Shown here: positions 41,904 to 49,274 of the stretch, one piece after another
Layout of the letters: each line of letters begins with the position of its first letter
Numbering within the stretch: the first letter of the stretch is position 1
NCBI GenBank assembly: GCA_905197665.1
Contig: CAJJZP010000002.1
Coordinates: 1 to 64,000, forward strand
Reading direction: 5' to 3'
DNA: 64,000 nt
Origin: an uncultured Collinsella sp.
GTDB taxonomy: Bacteria > Actinomycetota > Coriobacteriia > Coriobacteriales > Coriobacteriaceae
The notes under the pieces: generated by a model
Seen by the model: the letters and a program-made list of their open reading frames with translations, nothing else
Told to the model about the DNA's origin: nothing
Databases searched by the model: none
Position numbers and translations under genes: made by a program

Positions 41904-43334
41904 ATGGCTCTTTGGGGCGGTCGTTTTGAGGCAGGCGTGGCCGAGGTCACGCAGGAGTTTGGCGCGTCGCTGCCTGTCGACAAACATCTCTATAAGCAGG
42001 ATATCGCCGGTTCTAAGGCGCATGCCAAGATGCTGGCGGCCCAAGGCATCATCAGTGCCGAGGACGAGCAGGCGATTGCCGAGGGCCTGACCGGAATCGA
42101 ACAGGATATCGATGCCGGCAACTTCACCTTCGATATCAACGATGAGGACATTCATATGTCCATCGAGAGCGAGCTGACGCGCCGCATCGGCGAGGCCGGT
42201 AAGCGCTTGCATACCGGGCGTTCGCGCAACGACCAGGTGGCGACCGATACGCGTCTAGGCGTCAAGGCGCTGGCCAAGGAACTCATGGAGGCCAATCTTG
42301 AGCTGCGCCATGTGCTGGTGGATGCGGCCAAGAAGTACGACAAGGTGATTCTGCCGGGCTACACGCACATGCAGCATGCTCAGCCCGTGCTGCTCTCGCA
42401 CCACCTGCTGGCGTATTCCTGGATGTTCGCGCGCGACTTTACACGCCTGAAGGCCGCCTTTGATGCCGCTGACAACTGCCCGCTGGGTGCCGCCGCGCTT
42501 GCCGGTACGAGCTATCCGCTCGATCGCCAGATGACGGCTGCCGAGCTTGGCTTTGCGGGTGTGATTCCCAACTCGCTCGATGCGGTTTCCGACCGTGATT
42601 TCCTGCTCGATCTGCATTACGCCGGCTCCGTCATGGCGATGCACCTGTCGCGTCTTTCCGAGGAGATCGTGCTGTGGTCGAGCTCCGAATTTGGCTTTAT
42701 CACGCTTTCAGACTCCTACTCCACTGGCTCGTCCATCATGCCGCAGAAGAAGAATCCCGACTTTGCCGAGCTTATCCGCGGTAAGAGCGGTCGCGTGTAC
42801 GGCAACCTGGTGCAGCTGCTGGTAACCATGAAGGGCCTGCCGCTCGCTTATAACAAGGACTTGCAGGAGGACAAGGAGGGCGCGCTCGATACCGCTCACA
42901 CGCTCATGCAGTGCCTGTCCGTTATGGCCGGAATGATTTCGACCTGGACCGTCAACGAGGATGCCATGGCGTGCGAGTGCGGCGTGGGGCACCTTGCCGC
43001 CACCGATGTTGCCGATTACCTGGCAAAGCGTGGTCTGCCGTTCCGCGAGGCACATGCCGTGGTGGGCCATCTGGTCCTGATGTGTGAGAAGCGTAGCTGC
43101 AATCTTGAGGACCTGCCGTTTGAGGTGTTCCAGGAGGCAAGCCCGCTCTTTGAACGCGATATTACCGAGGCGCTCGACATCCCCTCAATTGTCGCCGCGC
43201 GTACGACTGAGGGCGGTACCGCCCCTGCCGCCGTTGCCGTGCAGCTGCAGCGTGCCGAGGTACAGCTTGTGGCCGACGAGGGCGTGTTTGGATCGCTAAC
43301 CAAGGTTGTCGAGATGGGTCACGGGGCAAAGTAG
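41904..43334 (+). CDS. argH: Argininosuccinate lyase
   Basis: ArgH cleaves argininosuccinate to arginine and fumarate, completing arginine synthesis. The 476-residue protein starts at ATG 41904 (AAAGGAG seven bases upstream) with ALWGGRFE. It has the HTGRSRNDQVATD and GYTHMQHAQPV substrate loops and the superfamily signature GSSIMPQKKNPD with its catalytic serine. The frame opens earlier at 41829 but only the 41904 start has a ribosome site. It is separated from argG by a terminator and the small ORF, so it probably has its own promoter. Confidence 0.97.
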   Translation: MALWGGRFEAGVAEVTQEFGASLPVDKHLYKQDIAGSKAHAKMLAAQGIISAEDEQAIAEGLTGIEQDIDAGNFTFDINDEDIHMSIESELTRRIGEAGKRLHTGRSRNDQVATDTRLGVKALAKELMEANLELRHVLVDAAKKYDKVILPGYTHMQHAQPVLLSHHLLAYSWMFARDFTRLKAAFDAADNCPLGAAALAGTSYPLDRQMTAAELGFAGVIPNSLDAVSDRDFLLDLHYAGSVMAMHLSRLSEEIVLWSSSEFGFITLSDSYSTGSSIMPQKKNPDFAELIRGKSGRVYGNLVQLLVTMKGLPLAYNKDLQEDKEGALDTAHTLMQCLSVMAGMISTWTVNEDAMACECGVGHLAATDVADYLAKRGLPFREAHAVVGHLVLMCEKRSCNLEDLPFEVFQEASPLFERDITEALDIPSIVAARTTEGGTAPAAVAVQLQRAEVQLVADEGVFGSLTKVVEMGHGAK

Positions 43335-43627
43335 AGGTTTGGCTGAAGACGTATTGTCCATTTATTGATAAATCGTTTTTGCTTTACGGGCGTCTGCTGA
43401 TGCGGGCGCCCCTATTTTGCTGCTATGGGGGAGGGGCTTGTCGAGAACTTCTGTAGGACCTTTGGGCAGGTTGTGAAGGGGGTACGTTCGCGGGTGGCAA
43501 CCGACCGCCCGCTCTGTTCGATGTGGTTGATGAGCGGTCGGATGGTACTCTAATCGGGCTTCGAAACAGAAGTGACACATATGGAGCGCTTTAATAAATT
43601 GCAGCGTTTCAATAAACAGCTTTTTGT
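43335..43627 (+). other. argH-ndk intergenic region
   Basis: About 380 bases separate argH from ndk. GGGCG (43388-43392) and CGCCC (43407-43411) form a short hairpin followed by CTATTTT, a likely argH terminator. Between 43430 and 43580 I see no gene or clear structure beyond inverted CCGACCGC/GCGGTCGG (around 43501 and 43533). Confidence 0.5.
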
Positions 43628-43655
43628 TTAACTGCAGCTAAAACTCTGTTACGAT
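43628..43655 (+). promoter_or_regulatory. Candidate ndk promoter
   Basis: TTAACT (43628-43633) and TACGAT (43650-43655) are separated by 16 bases, about 60 bases ahead of ndk, in a local AT-rich stretch. Confidence 0.45.
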
Positions 43656-43718
43656 GCAGTCCAGGCGGGTGCCGGAATGGGACTTGGGCACGCGCGAACC
43701 TACTTGAAAGGCTACCTT

Positions 43719-44123
43719 ATGGCTATCGAGAAGACCTTCATCATGATTAAGCCCGACGCCGTGCGCGACCGCAAGATCGGCGAGATCGTTGCTCGTATTG
43801 AGCGCAGCGGCCTTGTCATCGAGCGCATGGAGATGACCACGCTCGAGCGCGCTACCGTCGAGGAGCACTACGCCCATCTGGCCGACAAGCCCTTCTTTGG
43901 CGGTCTCTGCGACTTTATGACGAGCGGTCCGGTCGTCAAGATGGTCGTTTCTGGTCTCTCCGCTGTTTCCAAGATGCGCACCCTTATGGGCGCTACCAAC
44001 CCGCTTGATGCTGCTCCTGGCACCATCCGCGGCGACTTCGCTGTCGATGTCAACGCCAACGTGATCCACGGCTCCGACTGCCTGGAGAACGCCGAGATCG
44101 AGATCAAGCGTTTCTTTGGCTAA
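43719..44123 (+). CDS. ndk: Nucleoside diphosphate kinase
   Basis: Ndk equilibrates nucleoside triphosphates through a phosphohistidine. The 134-residue protein has TFIMIKPDAV at the start, the DKPFFGGLCDFMTSGPVV region, and the active-site NVIHGSDCLENAEIEI with its catalytic histidine. Length and motifs are standard for bacterial Ndk. The start at 43719 has GAAAGG upstream. A very strong terminator follows 38 bases after its stop. Confidence 0.97.
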   Translation: MAIEKTFIMIKPDAVRDRKIGEIVARIERSGLVIERMEMTTLERATVEEHYAHLADKPFFGGLCDFMTSGPVVKMVVSGLSAVSKMRTLMGATNPLDAAPGTIRGDFAVDVNANVIHGSDCLENAEIEIKRFFG

Positions 44124-44161
44124 ACCAGCTTTGACTCCTTAAAGCTGTTAGCGTGTGGCTT

Positions 44162-44196
44162 GGGCGCCGCGGAATTCCAACCGCGGCGCCCTTTTT
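44162..44196 (+). terminator. Intrinsic terminator after ndk
   Basis: GGGCGCCGCGG (44162-44172) pairs perfectly with CCGCGGCGCCC (44181-44191), followed by TTTTTA. Confidence 0.92.
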
Positions 44197-44238
44197 ATCC
44201 CAACAGGTTTTTGGTAAACGCTCACAAATCTACTAAAG

Positions 44239-44278
44239 AGCCCCCGCCTGGAATGTGCGTGCATTCCAGGCGGGGGCT
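44239..44278 (-). terminator. 17-bp stem terminator of rpiB
   Basis: Arms 44239-44255 and 44262-44278 (AGCCCCCGCCTGGAATG and its complement) pair over 17 bp with a 6-base loop. On the minus strand CTTTAGT follows. It faces the ndk terminator. Confidence 0.8.
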
Positions 44279-44305
44279 GTCGTTAGCGTATGGCGTTGTA
44301 AGTCT

Positions 44306-44773
44306 TTAGGCCTCGTCGACGACCTTGAGACCGCGGGTCTGGTCGATCTCGTTGAGGAGGTTGACGCGGCGCTCGTGACGGCCGCCCTCAAATTCGGCGT
44401 CGAGCCACTCGTCGACAATCATCTTGGCGAGCTCGGAGCCCACTACGCGGGCACCAAAGGCGAGCACGTTGGTGTTGTTGTGCATACGGGAGAGCTTGGC
44501 GCTGAAGGGCTCGGAGCACACGACGGCGCGTACGCCCTCGACCTTATTGGCGGCCAGGCTAATGCCGACGCCGGTACCGCAGATCAGGATACCCAGGTCG
44601 ACGTCACCGTTGGCCACGGCCTTGCCCACCTTGTAACCGGCGATGGGGTAGTCGAAGCTCTCGGAGGTGTCGGTGCCATAGTTCACGACCTCGCAGCCGC
44701 GCTCCTTCAGGTGCTCGGAAATGATGTTCTTGAGCTCGACGGCGGCGTGGTCGTTACCGATACCGATCTTCAT
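44306..44773 (-). CDS. rpiB: Ribose 5-phosphate isomerase B / RpiB-LacAB family
   Basis: RpiB interconverts ribose 5-phosphate and ribulose 5-phosphate; close relatives handle allose or galactose 6-phosphate. The 155-residue protein shows the GNDHAAVELK phosphate loop, the active-site cysteine in ILICGTGVGISLAANK, the RAVVCSEPFSAKLSRMHNNTNVLAFG block and the conserved HERRV near the end. Lack of a LacA/LacB pair suggests true RpiB. Ribosome site AGAGAGGA on the minus strand. Monocistronic, with its own terminator. Confidence 0.93.
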   Translation of the reverse strand: MKIGIGNDHAAVELKNIISEHLKERGCEVVNYGTDTSESFDYPIAGYKVGKAVANGDVDLGILICGTGVGISLAANKVEGVRAVVCSEPFSAKLSRMHNNTNVLAFGARVVGSELAKMIVDEWLDAEFEGGRHERRVNLLNEIDQTRGLKVVDEA

Positions 44774-45048
44774 GAGTGGTTCCTCTCTGGTCCGTGCGGC
44801 GGAATTGCTAAAGATTTTACCGCGTTCGACTGCATGATAACGCGACTTTTGTGTAAACGCTCGGGCGTTTTTTGGTCAAACGCTTTAGCGGAAGCGAACA
44901 CTCCGCAACGTCCACCTTCGGCGCACCGTCTTGCAGTCTCTCCTCTTCTTCCAAATCCTCCTATCCCGTCTCTTCGCTTTCCGGGGAGCCCTTGCGCTCT
45001 ACCCCGCATCGCGCTTCATTCTTAACTAATCCCCATGTGCGAGGCCGG

Positions 45049-45666
45049 TCAGGACCTCTTCGCTGGCTGCCCCTGCGGAAGCACGTCCGAAATGGCGGGA
45101 AGGTCGAGTTTCGCGGCGAGGTTAAGCACGATGCTCACGTACTCCTCGGGCGTCTCTTTCATCCCTCCGCGTACCCACTCGCCAAAAAGGCTGCCGACAA
45201 CTCCCTCCATGAGAGCCAGTGCGTAGCGCTGCTCCGGCAAAAGATTGCCAATGTCTCCGAGCATGGCCGCCTTCACTTTGGAGGCGTACTTGGAGAAAAA
45301 GAGCGGATCGCACGTGTCGTCCATCAGCAGCAGCACCCGCTTGCGGTTCTCGTAGACGAACCTCGAGCCCGCAATCATGGGGGCAACCATGGAGGGCACC
45401 CGGTCCTCGTAAGAGCCGTCGGACGCGATTGCCGCGCCGCCCATCATCCCCTGGTGCATGCGGTCTTCCACCTGCGAAAGCAGGTCGTATTTGTCCTCGG
45501 CGTGCAGGTAAAAGGTGCCACGGTTTATGCCCGAACGCTCGGAGAGGGCGCGTACCGTGACCTTCTGAAAGCCCCTGTCCGCCAAAAGGCCCCAGAAGGC
45601 CTCCTCTATGCGCTCCTGCGTTGCGAGGTATCTGATGTCGTTCTTGTTCGGCTTCGTCTTCACCAT
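45049..45666 (-). CDS. TetR family transcriptional regulator
   Basis: This 205-residue TetR-type repressor has an N-terminal helix-turn-helix (about 16-60) with recognition region VTVRALSERSGINRGTFYLH and a C-terminal helical ligand-binding domain. The RGTFYLHAEDKYDLL form is typical of the TetR/AcrR subgroup with a DUF-type C-terminal half, common in Firmicutes and Coriobacteria. It is divergently transcribed from the HXXEE membrane protein gene 104 bases away, which it probably controls through the dyad at 45729-45746. Ligand unknown. Confidence 0.9.
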   Translation of the reverse strand: MVKTKPNKNDIRYLATQERIEEAFWGLLADRGFQKVTVRALSERSGINRGTFYLHAEDKYDLLSQVEDRMHQGMMGGAAIASDGSYEDRVPSMVAPMIAGSRFVYENRKRVLLLMDDTCDPLFFSKYASKVKAAMLGDIGNLLPEQRYALALMEGVVGSLFGEWVRGGMKETPEEYVSIVLNLAAKLDLPAISDVLPQGQPAKRS

Positions 45667-45728
45667 GAGGTTTCCTGATCGACACTTTCCCGACAGTGCC
45701 CATTGAATCTATCGTCTTCGCTCAAGAC

Positions 45729-45746
45729 AATGAACATATGTTGATT
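45729..45746. promoter_or_regulatory. Candidate TetR operator
   Basis: AAT-N-AACATATGTT-N-ATT is an 18-base dyad with a perfect 10-bp centre (45733-45742). It lies between the divergent tetR and HXXEE genes and beside a TTATAT -10-like sequence (45745-45750). The size fits a TetR operator. Confidence 0.5.
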
Positions 45747-45770
45747 ATATCTAAGGGAGAGGAGAGGTCG

Positions 45771-46405
45771 ATGGCCTTCGCCGACAGATTCATGGTCCGC
45801 AATAGCCTCTACGTTACGACCGTAATAGCGGCCTGCGTCGCGGTCTACATGGTTGTTTTCTGGGAGTCGATGCCCGTGACCCAGGGGATTATAGGGCTCT
45901 ACTACATCCTGATAGCCGCCCACGAGTGGGAGGAGCTGAAATATCCCGGCGGGTTCGTGGAGCTTGCCATCTCGCTCACCGACATGCCCATGCGCGACAT
46001 GCGCATCCCCAAGTTCGCCCTCTTCTGCATCACCGTCTATATGCTGCTCATCCCGTTCTGTTTCCCCAGTTCCACTGGCTCGTGATCGGCGCGCTCGTTC
46101 TGGGAATCATTGAGCCGCTCGCGCACATCGTCGCGGGAAGGGCGAACCCCAAGACGAGGATATACTCGCCCGGCATGGTCACCTCGCTCCTGTTCATGCT
46201 CCCGCTCGATGCGTTCACCATCTGGCACGTCGTCGCCGTGGAGCCCTTCGCGTGGTGCTGGTGGCTCGCCGCCGCGGCCCTGCTCCTTATACCCCTGTTC
46301 GGCACGCAGCGGCTCATCGTGGTGAAGATGATGGACATGAGCTACGGGGAGTTCATGCGCAGCGCTCGCGATTCGATCCTGGGGCGGAGGAAGCTCGGGG
46401 ATTGA
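45771..46405 (+). pseudogene. HXXEE-domain membrane protein, split by a -1 frameshift
   Basis: The first frame starts at ATG 45771 (GGAGAGG upstream), contains the HXXEE motif AAHEWEEL and three hydrophobic segments, and stops at TGA 46083-46085 (104 residues). The rest of the protein continues in the -1 frame from about 46061 to 46405 with three more helices and a second conserved AHIVAG region. Together they give a normal membrane protein of about 211 residues. The junction is the heptamer TTTCCCC (46061-46067), read T-TTC-CCC in the first frame. Either a single-base loss or programmed -1 frameshifting explains it. HXXEE proteins are of unknown function. Confidence 0.8.
46061..46067 (+). 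other. Slippery heptamer T TTC CCC at the frame junction
   Basis: In the upstream frame the codons are TGT TTC CCC; slipping back one base gives TTT CCC CAG and opens the downstream frame. This fits the X-XXY-YYZ rule. I see no strong stimulatory stem immediately after it, so the simpler explanation of a lost base in a homopolymer run remains open. Confidence 0.5.
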
Positions 46406-46428
46406 CGCGCAGGTTGGCGGGCAGCGTC

Positions 46429-46464
46429 GTGACCCTTGCTTTTGCAAGCACAGGCGAGGGTCAC
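46429..46464 (+). terminator. Hairpin after the HXXEE gene
   Basis: GTGACCCT (46429-46436) pairs perfectly with AGGGTCAC (46457-46464), with an inner TGC/GCA stem. It is followed by ACTAAAAAGG rather than a T-run, so termination efficiency is uncertain. The next 170 bases before the desulfidase gene hold no recognised element. Confidence 0.5.
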
Positions 46465-46636
46465 ACTAAAAAGGTGGCGAGCCAGCGGTTGCGAACATCA
46501 GCTCATCACGAAAATTGCCGCCAATTTGCTTCTGGCGGCCGTCTGCCGGAACCCAGCTTGCGGTTTTTTGCGCCTTGTTATCAAATGGAGAAGTTGATTA
46601 CTTGCGAGAGCAACCCGTTATATGTAGGAGATGGCT

Positions 46637-47959
46637 ATGCCTACCGATTCCATCCGTGATACCGCGTTTTGCGATGTTTTGAACCGCGAGCTTGTCTGTG
46701 CGCTCGGCTGCACCGAGCCCATTGCCGTTGCCTATGCGGCGGCGCTGGCGAGCCAGACGCTCGGTTGCGAGCCCGAACACATGGATGTTGCCTGCTCGGG
46801 CAACATCATCAAGAACGTTAAGAGTGTGACCGTGCCCAACTCGGGCGGTATGCACGGTATTGAGGCTGCAGCCGTGCTGGGCGCCGTGGGCGGTGACGCC
46901 AAGAGCGCGCTCGAGGTGCTCGAGAGCGTTGACGATGCGGATCGTGCTCGCGTGACTGAGCTGCTTGTCGACGCCGAATACTGTGATGTGTCGCTTGTCG
47001 AGGGCGTGCCCAACCTCTACATCAAGGTGACTGCCACGGCCGGTGACCATACCGCGGTCGTCGAGATTACCGACCACCATACCAATGTCACGTGCCACAC
47101 GCTCGATGGCATTCCGGTGTGCGGCAAGTCGGCGGGGGAGTGCGCTGCCTGCGCCGAGCGCGTCGTGGCCGAGCGTGCCGCCGATAACGCCGATACGCCC
47201 ATGTCGATCGAGTCCATCATCGACTTTATCGAGGACGGCGACATTGAGGATGCCCGCGCTGCTGTTGAGCGTCAGATTGAGCTGAACGGCGCTATTAGCG
47301 CCGAGGGCCTGGCGCACGCTTGGGGTGCCGAGGTGGGCCGTACGCTGCTGGGTGCTCGCGCCGACGACGTCGCCTGCCGTGCGCGTGCGCGTGCGGCTGC
47401 CGGCTCCGATGCCCGCATGAATGGCTGCGCGCTGCCGGTTGCCATTGTATGCGGCTCGGGCAACCAGGGCATTACCTGTGCGCTGCCCGTCATGGAATAT
47501 GCCGACTACCTGCGCTGCGACCACGAGCGTCTGGTGCGCGCCGTGATACTGTCCGACCTTATTGCCGTGCACATCAAGAGCTATATTGGTGCGCTCTCGG
47601 CGTTTTGCGGTGCAATTTGCGCCGCGTGCGGTGCCGGTGCCGCAATTACCTGGCTGTGTGGTGGCACGCGCGAGCAGATTGGTGCTACGGTCTCCAATAC
47701 GCTCGGTAACGTGGGCGGCATCGTGTGCGATGGCGCCAAGGCAAGTTGCGCCGCCAAGATTTCGGCTGCTGTCGATGCAGCGATTTTGGGTCATGATATG
47801 GCCATGCAAGGCCGCGGCTTCCGTGCCGGCGAGGGCCTGATTCAGGATACGGTGGAGGAGACGATCGCCAGCATGGGCTATGTGGGCCGTGTAGGCATGA
47901 AGGATACCGACGTCGAGATCCTCAACATCATGATTGGCAAAACCGTCGTCGACTGCTAG
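46637..47959 (+). CDS. L-cysteine desulfidase / UPF0597 (YhaM-CyuA type) protein
   Basis: This 440-residue protein belongs to the serine dehydratase alpha-like UPF0597 family, whose characterised members (archaeal L-cysteine desulfidase, E. coli CyuA) break cysteine into pyruvate, ammonia and sulphide using an iron-sulphur cluster. Visible are the family opening ALGCTEPIAVAYAAA, SGNIIKNVKSVTVPNSGG, CGSGNQGITCALPV and NVGGIVCDGAKASCAAKI with cysteines suited to cluster binding. ATG 46637 is preferred to 46631 because TAGGAG lies six bases upstream. Likely role: cysteine catabolism in an anaerobe. Confidence 0.88.
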   Translation: MPTDSIRDTAFCDVLNRELVCALGCTEPIAVAYAAALASQTLGCEPEHMDVACSGNIIKNVKSVTVPNSGGMHGIEAAAVLGAVGGDAKSALEVLESVDDADRARVTELLVDAEYCDVSLVEGVPNLYIKVTATAGDHTAVVEITDHHTNVTCHTLDGIPVCGKSAGECAACAERVVAERAADNADTPMSIESIIDFIEDGDIEDARAAVERQIELNGAISAEGLAHAWGAEVGRTLLGARADDVACRARARAAAGSDARMNGCALPVAIVCGSGNQGITCALPVMEYADYLRCDHERLVRAVILSDLIAVHIKSYIGALSAFCGAICAACGAGAAITWLCGGTREQIGATVSNTLGNVGGIVCDGAKASCAAKISAAVDAAILGHDMAMQGRGFRAGEGLIQDTVEETIASMGYVGRVGMKDTDVEILNIMIGKTVVDC

Positions 47960-48010
47960 GGGCTCTGGGTCACTGCATCTTGCTGTTGTAACCGCCGTTC
48001 TTGTGGCTGT

Positions 48011-48044
48011 AAAGCACCTGTCTGCATAGTGGGCAGGTGCTTTT
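48011..48044 (+). terminator. Intrinsic terminator after the desulfidase gene
   Basis: AAAGCACCTG (48011-48020) pairs perfectly with CAGGTGCTTT (48034-48043), followed by TCTTT. Confidence 0.85.
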
Positions 48045-48328
48045 CTTTACCGGTAAACGGTTTATATTTGGCGGTAAATGGTAGTTAGAATCAGTAATAG
48101 TCATTATGTTTCAAGTAGTGTCAAATACTTGCATCAACTAAAAGTGCAGGTAAAAGCTGGTTTCCTGTTTATTTACTTTGAAAATCTATGAATATACATG
48201 AGAAATCATGATTGCGAATGAGAATTACTTGCAATAGACTGTAGTTACGGAAGGGGCACCTGCCCAAACGCGCGCAACGGTCGGGGCTTTCCGTTTGAAC
48301 GTTTCCTTGCAGGAAAGGCAGCTCAGCG
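48045..48328 (+). promoter_or_regulatory. AT-rich control region of the sugar locus
   Basis: The stretch 48050-48240 is much more AT-rich than the rest of the window. It contains the dyad CAAGTA (48112-48117)/TACTTG (48126-48131), an exact second TACTTGCA at 48226-48233 (first copy 48126-48133), and CATGA-GAAA-TCATG (around 48198). Just before the isomerase ATG, TTTCC-TTGCA-GGAAA forms a small stem holding the ribosome site. These are candidate sites for the DeoR-type regulator encoded downstream. Confidence 0.45.
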
Positions 48329-49267
48329 ATGAAATTCGCAACCCGCATCAACTCCTACTACCGAACCGGTGAGAAGAACATCGACCGCGTCTTCGACCAG
48401 TTCCAGCACGTCGGCCTCACCCATGTGGACCTTAATTACCCTGAGCACGTGGTGGGCATCCCCGCCGAGGAGATTAAGGACAAGCTCGACGCGCATGCCC
48501 TCAAGCTCAACGGCACTGCTCTTCGCTTTCGCAGCGACTTTATCAATGGCGACCTGGGCAATCAGGATCCTACGCTCGCTGGGGAGGCACTTAAGCTCTG
48601 CTATGAGGCCTGTGATTACTGTCGCACCTGCGGCGGCGATACCGTGACGATCTGGCTCGGTCATGATGGCTTTGACTACAGTTTCCAGATCGACTACACC
48701 CGCGTGTTTGACAACCTCGTTAAGGCGTTCCAGGCGGTTTGCGACTATGCGCCCGACCTGCATATCTCCATCGAGTACAAACCCTATGAGGAGCGCAGCT
48801 ACGCCTATATCGATACGATGGGCCTCACCGGCATGATCCTCAACGCGGTGGACCGCGAGAATCTTGGCGTTACGCTCGATTACTGTCACATGCTCATGAA
48901 GCACGAGAACCCCGCGATGGCTACCGATATCTTCGGTCGTGCCGGCAAGCTCTACGGCATTCACCTCAACGATGGCTACGGCGTGATGGACGACGGACTC
49001 ATGATCGGCATGGCTACGCCTGTCAAGACGCTCGAAATGCTCTTCTATCTCAAGAAATACGCCTTTGACCACGCTATCTACTTCGATACGTTCCCAATTA
49101 TCGAGGATGCGGAAGGGGAGTGCGCTCATAACCTCGCTATGATGAAGCTTATGAATGACTCCTTGGAAAGTGTGGGCCAGGAAAAGATACAGTCCGTGAT
49201 TGATGCAAACGATGCACTTGCAGCGGCCGCGCTCGTGCGCGAGCTCTTCTGCGCTATGGGGAGGTAA
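48329..49267 (+). CDS. Sugar phosphate isomerase/epimerase (xylose isomerase-like TIM barrel)
   Basis: This 312-residue protein belongs to the AP_endonuc_2 fold group that includes L-rhamnose isomerase, ketose 3-epimerases and related enzymes. Likely metal ligands are visible in order: Glu in ISIEYKPYEE, Asp/His in VTLDYCHMLMK, the IHLNDGYG loop with Asp, and Asp in AIYFDTFPI, matching the family manganese site. The substrate cannot be deduced. It starts the isomerase-PTS-deoR group, with ptsBC seven bases after its stop, so it probably acts on the imported sugar. Confidence 0.8.
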   Translation: MKFATRINSYYRTGEKNIDRVFDQFQHVGLTHVDLNYPEHVVGIPAEEIKDKLDAHALKLNGTALRFRSDFINGDLGNQDPTLAGEALKLCYEACDYCRTCGGDTVTIWLGHDGFDYSFQIDYTRVFDNLVKAFQAVCDYAPDLHISIEYKPYEERSYAYIDTMGLTGMILNAVDRENLGVTLDYCHMLMKHENPAMATDIFGRAGKLYGIHLNDGYGVMDDGLMIGMATPVKTLEMLFYLKKYAFDHAIYFDTFPIIEDAEGECAHNLAMMKLMNDSLESVGQEKIQSVIDANDALAAAALVRELFCAMGR

Positions 49268-49274
49268 TCATTCT

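Noticed and set aside
43581..43631. 16-codon ORF (MERFNKLQRFNKQLFV) upstream of ndk
   Set aside because: No Shine-Dalgarno, no codon bias towards any amino acid, and it runs into the candidate ndk promoter.
44855..44873. AAACGC-TCGG-GCGTTTTTT terminator-like hairpin on the plus strand
   Set aside because: No plus-strand gene ends nearby (rpiB and tetR are both on the minus strand), so I do not list it as a terminator; it may lie in the rpiB leader by chance.
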